From Zygnema circumcarinatum (lineage: Eukaryota > Streptophyta > Zygnematophyceae > Zygnematales > Zygnemataceae), in the NCBI GenBank assembly GCA_037447605.1, contig CM074812.1, positions 1,746,910 to 1,810,909 on the forward strand: a DNA stretch of 64,000 bases. Reading direction: 5' to 3'. Shown piece after piece: positions 42,563 through 54,117 of the stretch. The notes under the pieces were generated by a model. That model saw nothing but the letters and a program-made list of their open reading frames with translations, made no database searches and was not told where the DNA came from. Within the stretch, counting starts at the first letter, position 1. The number at the start of each line of letters is the position of its first letter. Both the position numbers and the translations under genes were made by a program.

Positions 42563-45500
42563 ATGTCGTCGCTTGCCGAGTATTTGAAGCGCTACACTAA
42601 CAATGGAACGGCTGGAACGGGAGACTCAGACAAGAAGAAGAAGAAGAAGAAGAGAAAGCAGGAAGCAGAGGCTGGAGTTGCAGGCGTGGTCATAATGGAT
42701 GACGATGTCAAGTGGCAGAAGGATGCGAAAGAAGAGGTTGAGGATGAAGGTTTGGGTGCTCTACCACCACCTCCTTCATCAGTTTACTGCCAAGCAGGAA
42801 TGGCGCATAACGCGATTCGCATGTTTCATGATGAATGTGGCAGGAAAACAGTTTTTTTGTGATTAAATACGTTTCGTTTTGAGGATGTAGGGTTGGCTTT
42901 GACCGCATGCTTCACGTGGAGGACCATTTCATGTCGTGCAATTAGAGTTCAGAAAAAGTCAGCCGTATGCTCTGGTTCTGAGGGCCACTGAGTCCAACCT
43001 GAATCCCCAAGGACTCTAGTCCCTGAATTTTATATTCTGCTCGTTTTGAAACCAATGTTTCTGCATCCACACGCCTTGTTCTGGGAGGAGATTCCTTCTC
43101 TAATTATTGGCAGCAATTCAATTTCATGAAGATGGCGAGAGGTGTATTCTCCAGGTCATAACCAATGCTTGCTGGCTCGTTTGACTGGGCAGAACCGGAC
43201 GACACTCCGCAGGTGGAGGAAGATGTGGAGGTAAAGAGGATGCAACGGATGGAGCAGGCCAAGGCGCATCGACCATACCTCAGCATAGGAGAAGACGGGA
43301 GTGGTTGGGTCATTGTGAAGGAAGGTCTGTTGCAGTTGTCTGTATCTCGCAATTTTTGTGCTGGTATTGGAAGTAGCCTCTTTTTGTTTTGAAACGTATG
43401 TTCTTTGTCTCACTTGTTTGTTCACTTGTATTTCTTGGTTTTGCAGAAAAGGAAGACGAGGATTTATCACCACCTCGGCGTGGCCCACAGAGTTCCTTCA
43501 AGAGGACCCCTCCTCGCCGCTCACGCCATGACTCTCCAGAATTAAACCAAGGTGGAAGTGATCGTGCAACTCCCGACCTTTCTCCCCCGCGAAGAGACCG
43601 CACACAACCACCTTCACGATCACGTCACGGCTCGCCAGGAACAAATCCCACACAAATGCGTTCTCATGATTCTCCCGATCGTTTCCCCTCACCTGACTTA
43701 TCTCCGCCAAGAAGGAGACGATACGATTCACCAGATATCTCTCCTCCACGAAAGAGCAGGAAACTCTCTCCTGACTCATCCCGACAAAACATGCAAAGCG
43801 GCCCTCCCACCAGGGCTGATATAGGAAACACGTCTTCACCCGCTAGGGGTAAAAACGTGCACGACGGTGATTTGTCTCCCCCTAGAAAGCAACCAAAGGG
43901 ACAAAGTCAGTTTTCAGGGATATCCACAGAACGTTCCAAGAAAATGAGCGATGGTACTATTGCAGGACTTCGAACAGGCAAAGAGGTTACTGCAGAGATG
44001 GAGCAGAAGCGGCGCAGCGATGTTGCCAGGTTAGTGTCTCCTTTACCTTTCCAGGCAGGAGTGATCTGCTCATGGCTACGACGTGAAACTCAATGCAGCA
44101 GCTACGTGTGACCACTTGTTTATGGTTGCTATTGCAGGTCCTAAAGTTATCCAGCTAACCCTTGTGTCTGAGTTAGAACTTTCAACTGATCCTAGTCTTG
44201 TCAATGTATGAGTTTTGCGACATTGTTCCTTGTGGGGCATGAGTTACAAACTCTATGGAAACCGGATTTGTTGAAGCTGTTGGTTTGGCTTGCAGATTCA
44301 AACAACTTGACGCTACTGTGACCGGCCGAGGTGCAGAGACAGTATACCGTGACAAACAAGGTATGCAGTTGACAGATTTCTTATTTGCATTGTTAAAGGC
44401 TGCGATGTTCTGAGTAAACCTGTCATGCATGCACGGTGCTTGCCCAGAAATTGACTTTGACTTTTTGAAGCAAAATTGTCCTCACAGTAGGACCTTGTAT
44501 GTGAATGCAGGCCGAAAGTCTAACCTGGACCAAATCATGGAGGAGAACAAAGCTACGCAGAGGAAGGTGAGCTCCAAGTGGTGGAATCGTACAGTAGGTT
44601 AAGGCATTAATTTAACTGTTAATTTAACGGTACGATATGCTGGAAAAAATTTAGAAGGCACTCAGAAGGGGCTCCTAATAGAATATACTTGTGCATGGCT
44701 GTGAGCAGGTTCTGCCCCCACCAGTTTGGGGTAAAGGGTTGGCACAGCATCGAGCTCATGAAATGGAAGCTTCGGAAATAGCTGCTGAAGCAAGTCGTCC
44801 CTTTGGGCAGAGGTGAATATTTATACTGCACAGTTGTCCGTGTGCATGGCTGGAAGGAAATGTTTGTTTGTTGTTTTTGTGTTGAGACGGGTTGACAGCT
44901 GCAGCTAAGTCTCTCAAACATGCTCAGACCACTCTCTCGAATGCTGTTATCTTGGCATAAACAACATGTTTAACACTAGTCAATTGAGGTGCAGAGACGA
45001 GCAGCAGCTGGATAAGCAGCTTCGAGAACAAGTGCGATGGGGAGATCCCATGGCCCATCTGGTGAAGGTAAACTAGCCAGCAAAGGGAGGCCAATTGATG
45101 CATCCACCAATTGAAAATGCAATTCATCCTAATTCCTTGTTTTTTCGCACTACGCGTTATAATTTCGGTTGCAGAAAGGGCGTGGACTGTTACAGAAGTT
45201 CATTGCATTTAGAGGTCAATATCTGAAAATGTGTGGGTGGGTGTTGGGGATTGGAAATTGCAGCACAAGGAAGCCGAGTTCGTCCTTTCTGATCTTGGGG
45301 CAAGTGAAGCCATGCAAGAATCTGGCTTCAAAATTCCGCAGGATGTTCCCCCTCACTCGTGGCTGAAACGTCGAACAAATGCTCCACCAAACCGTTTCGG
45401 TATCCGACCGGGCCGCCATTGGGACGGGGTCGATCGCAGCACTGGTAACTAGGAAGCAGAACTTATAACTGGGACTCAAACTTTTGGTTACTTTTGTTTA

Positions 45501-45754
45501 CTTTTACTTTTGGTTAAACTTTTGGTTACTTTTGTTTACTTTTACTTTTGGTTAAACTTTTGGTTTTGATGGGTCCCAGCTGAACCTGATTGACAGCTAT
45601 TGTAGATAGTTTACCTTGACCATTGAATACGTCTTCCTTAATTGTGTCTGGGGTGCTTCTGTTGGCAGGATTTGAACGTGACATGTTCAAGCATAAGAAT
45701 GAGAAGAAAGCGACGGATACGGAAGCTTACTTGTGGTCCATCTCCGACATGTAG
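42563..45754 (+). CDS. BUD13: BUD13 pre-mRNA splicing factor (RES complex), about 10 exons
   Basis: Exons: 42563-42749, 43193-43324, 43447-44029, 44296-44360, 44511-44566, 44709-44812, 44995-45067, about 45175-45214, about 45261-45449 and about 45669-45754. Joins through exon 8 keep frame; the join between exons 8 and 9 is not resolved. The protein starts MSSLAEYLKRYTNNG, followed by a Lys-rich run and the conserved VEEDVEVKRMQRM. A disordered region with many SPPRR repeats follows (DLSPPRRGP, DISPPRKSRK). Next come RGAETVYRDKQGRKSNLDQI, VWGKGLAQ and DPMAHLVK. The signature C-terminus has NRFGIRPGRHWDGVDRSTG and ends EAYLWSISDM. BUD13 forms the nuclear RES complex with Snu17 and Pml1 and acts in spliceosome activation. 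The first intron uses a weak GTTTGG donor. Confidence 0.93.
45478..45568. repeat. 38-bp tandem repeat in BUD13 intron
   Basis: A pyrimidine/TTGGTTA-rich unit starting CTTTTGGTTACTTTTG at 45481 recurs at 45519 and partly at 45557. It lies in the last BUD13 intron and is T-rich on the transcript. Confidence 0.9.
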
Positions 45755-46044
45755 CTCGTTTGGTATTTCTTCTGGGGACTTCTTAGCCCTCCTCCGATCT
45801 TTCCACGTCTATTGCTCTTCCATTGGTGAGTTTCATTTTTCAGGTCAGCTCCCAAGCTGTGTACATATATAGCCTGATCCTCAAACTGTTTTCAGTGACT
45901 GAAGCTAAAAGCTGTATAAGCGTGTATGGCCGTTGCTTTCTCCAAATTCCCACGTAGAGGATTATCCGGTTGTTTTTAACTCCTTCCCGTCCTGTGTGAC
46001 TATCTGATTATCTATTGTTTTAGGGTGTCTATAGGTGAAACGAG
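45755..46044. other. Downstream of BUD13
   Basis: Probable 3' UTR and short spacer of BUD13. No gene seen. Confidence 0.5.
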
Positions 46045-46790
46045 ATGTCAACCCGTCACGAACTTGCACGAGGCTTCCTTCCCGGTTGGTTGGTGAAGGA
46101 AATCTACTTTTGGCCTGGTGGGAAAGAGCACCGAGAATGCTTGTTTTGGATTCAGACTAGAAGCCTGTTTCCTCTGCAAGCAGTCGAAGAGGTAGAGGCT
46201 CGCTGGCAGGTTCAGGCGATGCTCCTTCTTTCGGACGGTGCAGCGATTCAGGCGGCAGAAGGTAGAAGGCAGGGGGCCTGTAGGCTCTCCTTAGAGGACA
46301 ACGCTGACAGTTGCCATGGCGTACATTTTGATCGGAACTAAGACGTTTAAAGACGGCCCATTTTAAAAAAGTAAATTTGTTTTAGCATGCAAGTTTACTA
46401 ATGGGAGAAGATTATAACTTGAGCAAAGCATGTCCGTTTTGGAAGCCCTATAATTCATTGTGGTCTGTCATGACTTCTGGCATGAATTCTGGCATGTATT
46501 GAATAGGGTTTCTCCCCATTACGCTTTGCATGGCGTGAGGTGACTACGGTGGCCTAACTTGCGTGTCTGCAGAATTCAGATCAGTAAAGCTTCACCAGTT
46601 TATCAAAAAAGGTTTGAGACGTCGAAAGGGAATGAAATACACTCCCTCGTCACAGCCTGCCACTTTAGAGGGGCCAAAGGATGGATGGGTGGATGGATGG
46701 ATGGGTGGATGGATGGATGGGTCAAGTCAGAATGGTTTTGAGAGCAGAGGCCGAGAAGCACTTGGGAGGCATCCAGAGCATTCAAAAAAA
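46045..46790 (+). CDS. Candidate gene with weak methyl-CpG-binding-like segments
   Basis: An open exon at 46045-46341 begins MSTRHELARGFLPGWLVKEI and reads on to GGKEHREC. A second open segment from about 46575 reads EFRSVKLHQFIKKGLRRRKG. Placed together, PGW...GGKEHRE...FRS recalls the pattern of plant methyl-CpG-binding domains. The first exon does not show the usual Tyr-rich middle, and I could not find an in-frame join. The (GGAT)n run at 46678-46722 interrupts the second segment. It may be a real gene, a decayed one, or chance open frames. Confidence 0.25.
46678..46722. repeat. (GGAT)n microsatellite
   Basis: GGATGGATGGGT tetranucleotide repeat of about 45 bases. Confidence 0.95.
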
Positions 46791-47101
46791 TTGAGTCCTC
46801 ACAGCAACTGGAAATTTCAATGGACTCGTCTTAAGATCGTGTTGTATGCAACACTTCTCTTTTTAAGGACTTACAAATGAGGTCGTAAAGTCCCAACCAA
46901 TCAGCCCCTCGTCATGGTGGGGCTCTGCTCTGGACACGAACATGGCCTGCTCACCTCGCTACGGACTACACAGCACAGGCCCTCTGTGTCGAGAATCTGA
47001 GAGACGATAAGGAAAATGGCCTGCCTGCAGACACTCCTACTTGCATGAGATTGACTACATCTATCTCGTGACGCCTTCTTGCTGAAAAATGCGCCATTCG
47101 A
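46791..47101. other. Convergent spacer before NagZ-like gene
   Basis: Probable 3' UTR sequence of the minus-strand glycosidase. No gene seen. Confidence 0.5.
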
Positions 47102-49833
47102 CTATGCCATGCCCATTGCGGCTGCTTGATGCATGATGTTTGCGACCATGTCCTGATGCTCCTTGGAGCCTATCGTCTCTAGCCGGTCATAAAAGTACTC
47201 CTCATCGCAAAGTTTTCGCAAGTTTGGAGGTCCTCTCACATAGTACTTTGCAAAGTCGGCGATCCTCTTCCCCGCCTTCTCCAGCTGCCCGTAAGGGAGC
47301 CTACCAGTCAAAACGGCGGACACCAGCCCCTCCACAGCGCTGAGCTGCCGGTCTTCCGTGTGGCAGAAAAGAAGGAGCTCTATACCCGCACTCACTGCCA
47401 ACACTGCTGCCTCCGCCGAAGAGAAATGCTTCATCACTGCCCCCATTTCCATGCAATCGGACAGCACAACGCCCTCGAACTTCACATGTTCCCGCAAATA
47501 CTGGATGGCTCCTCGGCTCATTGTGGCTGGCCGGCCAGCATCTTCAGGGAATTCGTCAAGAGCAGGAACTGCCACATGGGCCACCAACACGGCTGCCACA
47601 TCTGCATCGACTATCTTTTTGAACGGAACGAGCTCAACTGCCTCCAGTCGTTCTATAGAGTGGTTGACATATGGAAGGTCCAAGTGACTGTCCACACTTG
47701 TATCCCCGTGACCTGGAAAGTGCTTTATGCAAGCTGCAACGCCTTCCTTCTGCAACCCTCGGACAAATGAGAACCCCATAGCTCCAACAAGTTGTGGATC
47801 AGAGCCAAATGATCGTCTCCCTATGACAGGATTGTCTGGATTAGTGTCCACGTCGACAACAGGCGCCAAGTTCATATCTATGTACACAGCTCGAAGTTCT
47901 CGCCCTATAACGCAACCGGCTACTTCTGCAGCATCAGGATCTCTTGTTGATCCTACAATCTTCGCCCAAGGAATTGGAGTAAACGGAGCTCCAAGGCGAA
48001 CAACACCACCACCTTCTTGATCAATCATGATTATGAATGGCCGAGGTGCAGCTGCTCGCTTGAGTTCAAGGCAGAGGCGAGCAACCTGACAGTGGACAAG
48101 ATCAGGGAAACATACCTCTTGGGTTGTCAGCAGTCCAAACTGCATGTCTGCAGAAAAGCCTAAGTCACAAGTACAGTTTTAATGGCATTTCTCCATACGA
48201 CGTTACACCTCAGCGATACAATCGAGCTTCTTCAAAGCATGCCTTGACGATTAGAAGAAAAAACTAACCCAGCATCACTCACACGTTAAAGGCAAGACTC
48301 AGCTAAACCGGCTCAGTCGTCTGTTCTAGAAATGCAAGTGTACAGTGCACAAGTTTACAAAAAATCATGACGAGGTAATTGACCAGCAAATAAGTGTACT
48401 GTGCTCATACAAATGCCAAGTGCAGCAACAGAAACTCACCTGCTCTGGATCCTCAAAGTTCCGCGAAAATAGCACTACGCCACCCGCACCTACAATGCAG
48501 CGAGGACTGACACAGATTAATCCCAGAACCATACAGAAATCAATAACAGCCTTTAACGAACCAGATAATGTGATTCAATCTCTTAAAAAGTTCAGAATTT
48601 CTATAGTGTTGACTTGTCAAAACTTGTCCGCATGGAGTCCGCTCAGGCATTTTTCTCTCGCCCACTGCACAATTACATAGCTAACACTATTAGTTCTCTT
48701 CTTATGTTACTTGACACCTGTTGCCGACTCAAGGGCTTCAGGACTTCAAATTCCTTGAACTCCCAGATAAGAGTTGCGCACTAGAATCCATGACGTTGTA
48801 AACTGTTTCAAATCAGCGACAATAGCTTGCGGTTCGCATATTGGTAGAAGATAAACGGTACTACGGGGCAAAGATAGTCATGGTTATTCAAAGTCTATGT
48901 TTCTGAACTTGCGCAAAAGCGAGACCACCTTCCTCTTGAGAAAATGGAATACAGCATTACAGAATGTGGTGAATGGTTGCTGAAGTGACCACTCTTGCAT
49001 CGACATCAGAAACATTCCTCTCCCGGTTGTACCACTAATCAGTTAAATTAAGGAGGCCAACAGGCAATCAGTGCGAATATGCAGAATATGACTTTCACTG
49101 AGAATGGAACTAAATGATGTAATATCATGGCAAGGATGGCACACTTGCTACCAGCAAGTGTATGAGTTGACAGAGGTTGACAAAACAGTCTATCGTGCGG
49201 TGTGCATGCACTGTAGAGAAGTTGCGGCCAATTCTGGAGGACAAGTGGCGCACCAAGTATTATTAGTCTGCGAGCGTGCGCATTCATTCTCTTCCCGTTG
49301 AATCCAAACACCAAAAGACGAGCCGCAGCAGCACGAATGTCTTCTATCGGTGGGAGGTCTAAGTTGGGAGGAGGTCTAGGAAGAGGTTTGGTGTCTGAGT
49401 TCGCAGGACGTTCCACTGAAGGAATGTGCAAACTGTCTATCTGAACAGGAGCTTCGACCATTACCAGTCCCCCTGGAGGTCCGCCTTTCGATTGTCGATC
49501 GAAGCCGCTGACTGACGAGGCACCTGAAGTTGCAGGCCTCCAACGAGGAGAAGCGGGCTGCTTCAACTCACTGGAGTCCGAAACAGCAACGACTTTCTTG
49601 CTTGCAACCGAGAGAGGCCCGGCAGGAAGACCAGAGCTTTGCCGATTCTCATCAGGGTATGAAACCGTGCTTCTCTGAGAAGGAGAAGGAGAGACGTCTT
49701 GTAGAAACATAGGAGGCTCCTGCACAAGACCTGGATCAACATCGGGTGGTTTCACGACCATACTCGAATCGATTTCAGGAGGCTCTCTCTTTATTTGCGT
49801 GTCTAGTGGCCACACGCCTTTGCCTCCTGTCAT
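47102..49833 (-). CDS. Glycoside hydrolase family 3, bacterial NagZ-type beta-N-acetylhexosaminidase (3 exons)
   Basis: In-frame model of 537 residues: exons 49833-49254, 48489-48440 and 48085-47102. Residues from about 165 on match bacterial NagZ: IRAAAARLLVFGFNG, GAGGVVLFSRNFEDPEQ (small exon 2) and IIMIDQEGGGVVRL. KHFPGHGDTSVDSHLDLP carries the NagZ Asp-His catalytic dyad, and VVLSDCMEMGAV carries the nucleophile Asp. NagZ removes N-acetylglucosamine from muropeptides in peptidoglycan recycling. The two introns show it is a nuclear gene, not contamination. The N-terminal 160 residues are Pro/Ser/Asp-rich and do not look like a classic transit peptide. An upstream exon may be missing, since a possible 3' splice site (TTTCCAG) lies just before the ATG. 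The plant substrate is unknown. Confidence 0.88.
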
Positions 49834-50341
49834 CACTGCCTGGAAACGATAGAGCGAGGGTATTTCAACTCCACTCCTTTTGCTCTTCTCCTCCCTTCTT
49901 CCACTTTTTTCCCTTCAAAAAAAAATACAGTGCACGCTAGCTTCTGCGACCGGGCGAGGAAATTTGTGCAGAAACAGCAGCAGCAGCAGCAAGCTGCAGA
50001 CTAAAATAAACTGTTGCAAGAAATATCATCAGAGGTCATCCCCCTTTCCTGCAAACTGCAGAGCAGAAGGGAAATGGCGTCTCTTTTTTCATTTCTATGT
50101 CTCACAGTTCAGTTGAACGTGCCGAACCACACGCCGTGAAACTGCAACGGTCAGAAATTGAGCATAAAAGTCGTTGCCCGAACTAATTTAATTAATTTGG
50201 AATTTTCAAAAAACTCCGGTTAGAAACTGGTGGTCGGAGTTTGTTTTTGGTTTTTGAAATCGAAACTGAAATTTAACACTATGAAAAAGAGAATTACTAT
50301 TTACAAACCTTTTATGTCTAGGTACACACATTAAAAAAAAA

Positions 50342-50520
50342 AACCATTGGACCATTGATTCTTGCCCCACCCAATCATTGGCAATGGTTGCAACCATTGG
50401 CTGGCTCCCTAGCCAACCATTGCCAATGACTGCAACCATTGGACCATTGATTCTCGCCCCACCCAACCATTGACTATGGTCGCAACCATTGGCCGTCTAC
50501 CAAGCCAACCATTGCCCTTG
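50342..50520. repeat. 92-bp direct repeat rich in ACCATTG
   Basis: The unit starting AACCATTGGACCATTGATTC at 50342 recurs at 50434. Each unit contains several ACCATTG words and their inverse CAATGGT, so single strands could fold extensively. Confidence 0.85.
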
Positions 50521-50921
50521 TAAAAAGTGTTGGACTTCATTTGTAGATTCCACTTTTTTTCCGTGCAAGATCCACAAATCTGATTTATCCGGTTTCGATT
50601 TTCGATTTTCAATGTTCGGTTTTCGATTTACTGTATGCCGATACGGTACAACCGTACATGGAAACAAAAAACGGGAACAGCGTTTCCAAGGCATGTGACG
50701 GCGCGTTGCCAAAACTGCGGCCGCCATGATGTTTGTATGGCAGCCAGAAATTCCAAAAATACTCGTAACTGAACGCCGATTTAGGTACATGGAGTCGAGC
50801 TGACAGTACCATTTACCTCCTGCAGAAGCTGCAGGACAAAGGAAGGCCCAAAAGCCTGCACATGACAAACTCATCTGCAGCATGGGCCATGGACATTGCC
50901 ATGGACATGGACATGAGGGAC

Positions 50922-51022
50922 AGACAAACTGAAACTGAAAGTGGAAACTGAACTGGATCTGAACTAATACTGAAACTGGAACTGGGACTGGGACTCGAGC
51001 TGGGACTGAAACTGGAACTGGG
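50922..51022. repeat. GAACTG/GGGACTG minisatellite
   Basis: Irregular 6-base repeat (GAAACT, GGAACT, GGGACT) of about 100 bases. Confidence 0.85.
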
Positions 51023-51327
51023 TTATAGCTCAACTGTTTCCACAATTTCCAAATCAGTGAGTCAGTGTGAGACAATAGAGAAGGAGGTCCCTGAGATGTA
51101 TACAATCCTTCCGTCGTATATACAGTGATGTTTGTAATATGTCTGTACATGGAGCCTGCTTTCATTGGTCTAACGAAACCTTCACACTTCCAGCCTCTCC
51201 ACTGCCAAACGGTTTACTCATTAGGCTGCTGGTTATCTTAATTGGGACTGAGACAAGGACATCCAATGCAAATGCTTGACATTGGTTCAGCAGCAAGAAT
51301 GTCGACCTTCCCACAGCAGCCGGCTGG

Positions 51328-52992
51328 TCAGAAGGTTGAACCCTCCGAAGGCTGCGGAAGGCGCCGGTTTTCCCCAGACATCATCTGGCTACGAAGCTCA
51401 TCCAGCACATTTTCCATGGTTTTTTCTTGTGTCCAATTTGAAAGCATCGGCACCTTCCGCGGGTCCACATCTCCAGTCCGCTGATCCACGCATTTCATAT
51501 TCACTCGCGAAACAAACCTGTGCACACGCAAAGCAAAGAAAACATGAATGTCCTGAAGACTTTTCTCAATCGTTCTCCCTTTCTGTCACTGCTTGGTAAA
51601 CTAGTGGAGTAACCTTTCTGACCAAGACTGACGGCAAAATAGCATAGAAATGTTTTCCCCTAATTCCAGCTCACATTTTCACATGTTCCAGAGTCTCGTG
51701 TTCATGACAGCCTATCGCACCATTCTCCCTCTGTTCGCTTCGTGCTCTCAGCAGAGGCGCATGAGGAAATAGCAACTGCTAAAACTAACAACTAGCTCTG
51801 CTAGAATTAAAGCCAATGACATCCTTTGCCTTGAATAAACATGCTGGGACGAATAAATGTTGATGTCTATGCTCACTTGATGCGAGGTGGGTGCCGCGGA
51901 TAGTCCATGTCACATATCATTCGTAACTCGTATATCCTTCCTGCGTGTGTGGTTCCGTCGGGCCCTGACCGTGCAAGAGATTGCAGATAAAGAAATCAGG
52001 CGTAAAACAAAGCAATCATCTTCTCCTGCAAAACTTAAGTGCACTACACCATAATTTGCTGAACCTTTGGAGCAGATGACTCAATCCTCGTTCAACAGTT
52101 AAAGCCAAAAGAGCAAAAGCAGTGCACGTGCTTCACTATCCCCTGCAATCAAACTCTAATTATTGTACTTCATAAAGCAACTCGGTTATGTAACTTCCGG
52201 AAAAAACATGTGCAATATACGGGGCATGGCCGCTCACCTATGATCGTGCCACGCCATGAACGCATAGCAATGTCATCGCCATCATCCAGAAGGCCATAAC
52301 TCACTCTTCCATCTCCAAGGCCCTTCAGGAATTGACAAGAAATTATGCCTTTCAGTTAGGTTCTACCAGAAGAATTTTTCCTTCTAAACGCTGGACTCCT
52401 GAAGAAACTTTACAAATAAGTAAAAGGATTCTATTCACCTACTGTAACTATATACAGAACCAATCGTGAGAAGAAGATGCTACGTAAGAAACCTGACTCA
52501 TCTTCGGAAGTGAAAATCGAGAACTCCCATGCGAAAAGGGCACTTATCAAATTCACGTATATCCAAGTTTACTCTTAAACGTGCTTGTACCAACCAACCT
52601 GCAAACCTGTAAATGCTTTGCTCAACGATTACTGAAAACCTTCTATACTCATTGCAAACTTCAAGTCAGCGATTATGGAAAAACGGTATGGAAGACTGGG
52701 AGGTACACACACAACGGGTGTCCCGTTTAGGGCAAAAACGCACGGCTGAACAACCGCAGGACAGCCTTAGACCTCATTGACCTTTTGCAGGCAATCAAGG
52801 TCGAGAAAGCTGCTCATATTATCTTGAAGAAATCAAGGCGAGCATGTGAAGTAAAACATAACTGCAACGCCCGTTCTACCTTGCTGAAGCGCAGAGTACA
52901 TCAAAGAGGCAAAGAAGTACCTTCTCACCCCTTTCTAGCTCATGCAGCAGACGGAAACTCCGCGGCATCACCGCACCCGCTGTAAACGCCAT
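51328..52992 (-). CDS. UEV1: Ubiquitin-conjugating enzyme E2 variant UEV1/MMS2 (4 exons)
   Basis: In-frame model of 144 residues: exons 52992-52921, 52322-52238, 51964-51877 and 51517-51328. The protein reads [20 protein letters not shown], then [36 protein letters not shown] and [19 protein letters not shown], and ends PQPSEGSTF. This follows plant UEV1 and yeast MMS2 throughout. No HPN motif or active-site Cys is present where a true E2 has them, as expected for the variant. UEV1 pairs with Ubc13 to build Lys63-linked ubiquitin chains in DNA-damage tolerance. The length is normal. The start is an ATG directly before the conserved core. Confidence 0.95.
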
Positions 52993-54117
52993 AAGGCGAG
53001 CACGACTGCTGCCCTGGACACCCTGGGTCCCTGCTCCCCGCGCCCTGCAAGCGTAACTTCCCCCGAAGAGATGCGAAATATGCTTCAAATTGCTTGAATG
53101 CTTGCAGACTTGACAACTGAGAGTTAAGATGGTCGACCTCCTGCACGCGCACCTGCACTTGCTGTTGCCTGCTGCAGCGCCCCGCGAGGCGGATGCTGTA
53201 ACAAGGGCAGGATGTCAGCTTACGGCGCAAACCTGGCGCCAGTTTTCAGTCCTGAGCTGCTTCACTGCGGTTGGTGCAGTGGCGTACGGTGCAGTTTGCA
53301 ATTGCTTCCCTCTTATTCCACTTTTTTTTTTTTTCTTTAAGCTCTGCTCTGCTCTTGCTTGGGATGCAGTAAAAATGAACATGGAAGAGTTTTCCCCTAA
53401 CAGGGCAGTGCAATCTTCTTTAATCTTCACCATTTTAAATTTTGATTTTAAAAAGTGCTGCAATGTCTTGGATACGGGTGGGGATCAACAAATCTTGGAA
53501 GTTGGCCTCTGTCGAAGCAATGGTTTCATGGAACACTTGGGACATTCTTTGACGTTGTTCCCTGTGCTTGCTGCGAGACTCAATTCATTCACTATTGGCA
53601 CTGGACAATGTATCCGAATGTCAGGGAGCAATCACTACAATTTCCAACACCTTTTTAAGGGCATGAAAGCTAAACTTTGGGCTCTTCTGTCTCTAAATAA
53701 AGCTGCAGAAAGAGATGTTTGGTTCTTGTCTGGCGTCCTCAGCACTTGCTGAAGCAGTGATCACCTCTGGCGGCAGTGCTGGCCAGAACCATGGGACTTT
53801 AAAAGCCAAAATTCGACTTTAATTCCATTTCTTATGCGTATGCTTTTCAGACACTCATTTCAAAAGGAATGCGTATGAAACCTGAAGCACGAACGTCCGC
53901 CACAACAGCCTTTCATCAACGAAAGCAAGCCTTAAAGATGCCTGAAGCAGCGCAGGGCTTGAGGGCCGAAGCACAGAGGAGGAGGAGGAGGCATGCCAAA
54001 ATGAGGGCACTACAAAATTTATAAAAAGAAATATTGGAACACGGCCATGTCTAGAGAAAGTCGTCCCGCACTGACGACCAAGCGAGAGAGTGGCCTGCTC
54101 ACAGCGGCCGGCGGCGA
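52993..54117. other. Intergenic region UEV1 / CLPP6
   Basis: UEV1 5' side and CLPP6 3' side, both on the minus strand. A plus-strand open frame of about 200 codons (53129-53752) crosses it but has no recognisable domain and includes a poly-T run. I see no gene. Confidence 0.5.

Larger units (their letters stand above)
49834..51327. other. Intergenic region NagZ-like / UEV1
   Basis: It contains two copies of a 92-base ACCATTG-rich repeat (50342-50520) and a GAACTGGAACTGGG-type minisatellite (50922-51020). Open frames here are repeat-derived. Part may be a 5' exon of the glycosidase gene that I cannot place. Confidence 0.5.

Noticed and set aside
49048-49253. Extension of the NagZ-like first exon to the frame end
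   Set aside because: It runs past the donor at 49254, after which the sequence no longer matches NagZ. Joining to the small exon at 48440-48489 restores LGAGGVVLF.
50342-50520. CRISPR-like repeat-spacer array
   Set aside because: Only two long direct repeats without unique spacers, in a plant nuclear context.
53129-53752. Plus-strand open frame of about 207 codons between UEV1 and CLPP6
   Set aside because: Includes a poly-Phe run from poly-T, shows no domain and overlaps probable UEV1 leader on the other strand.
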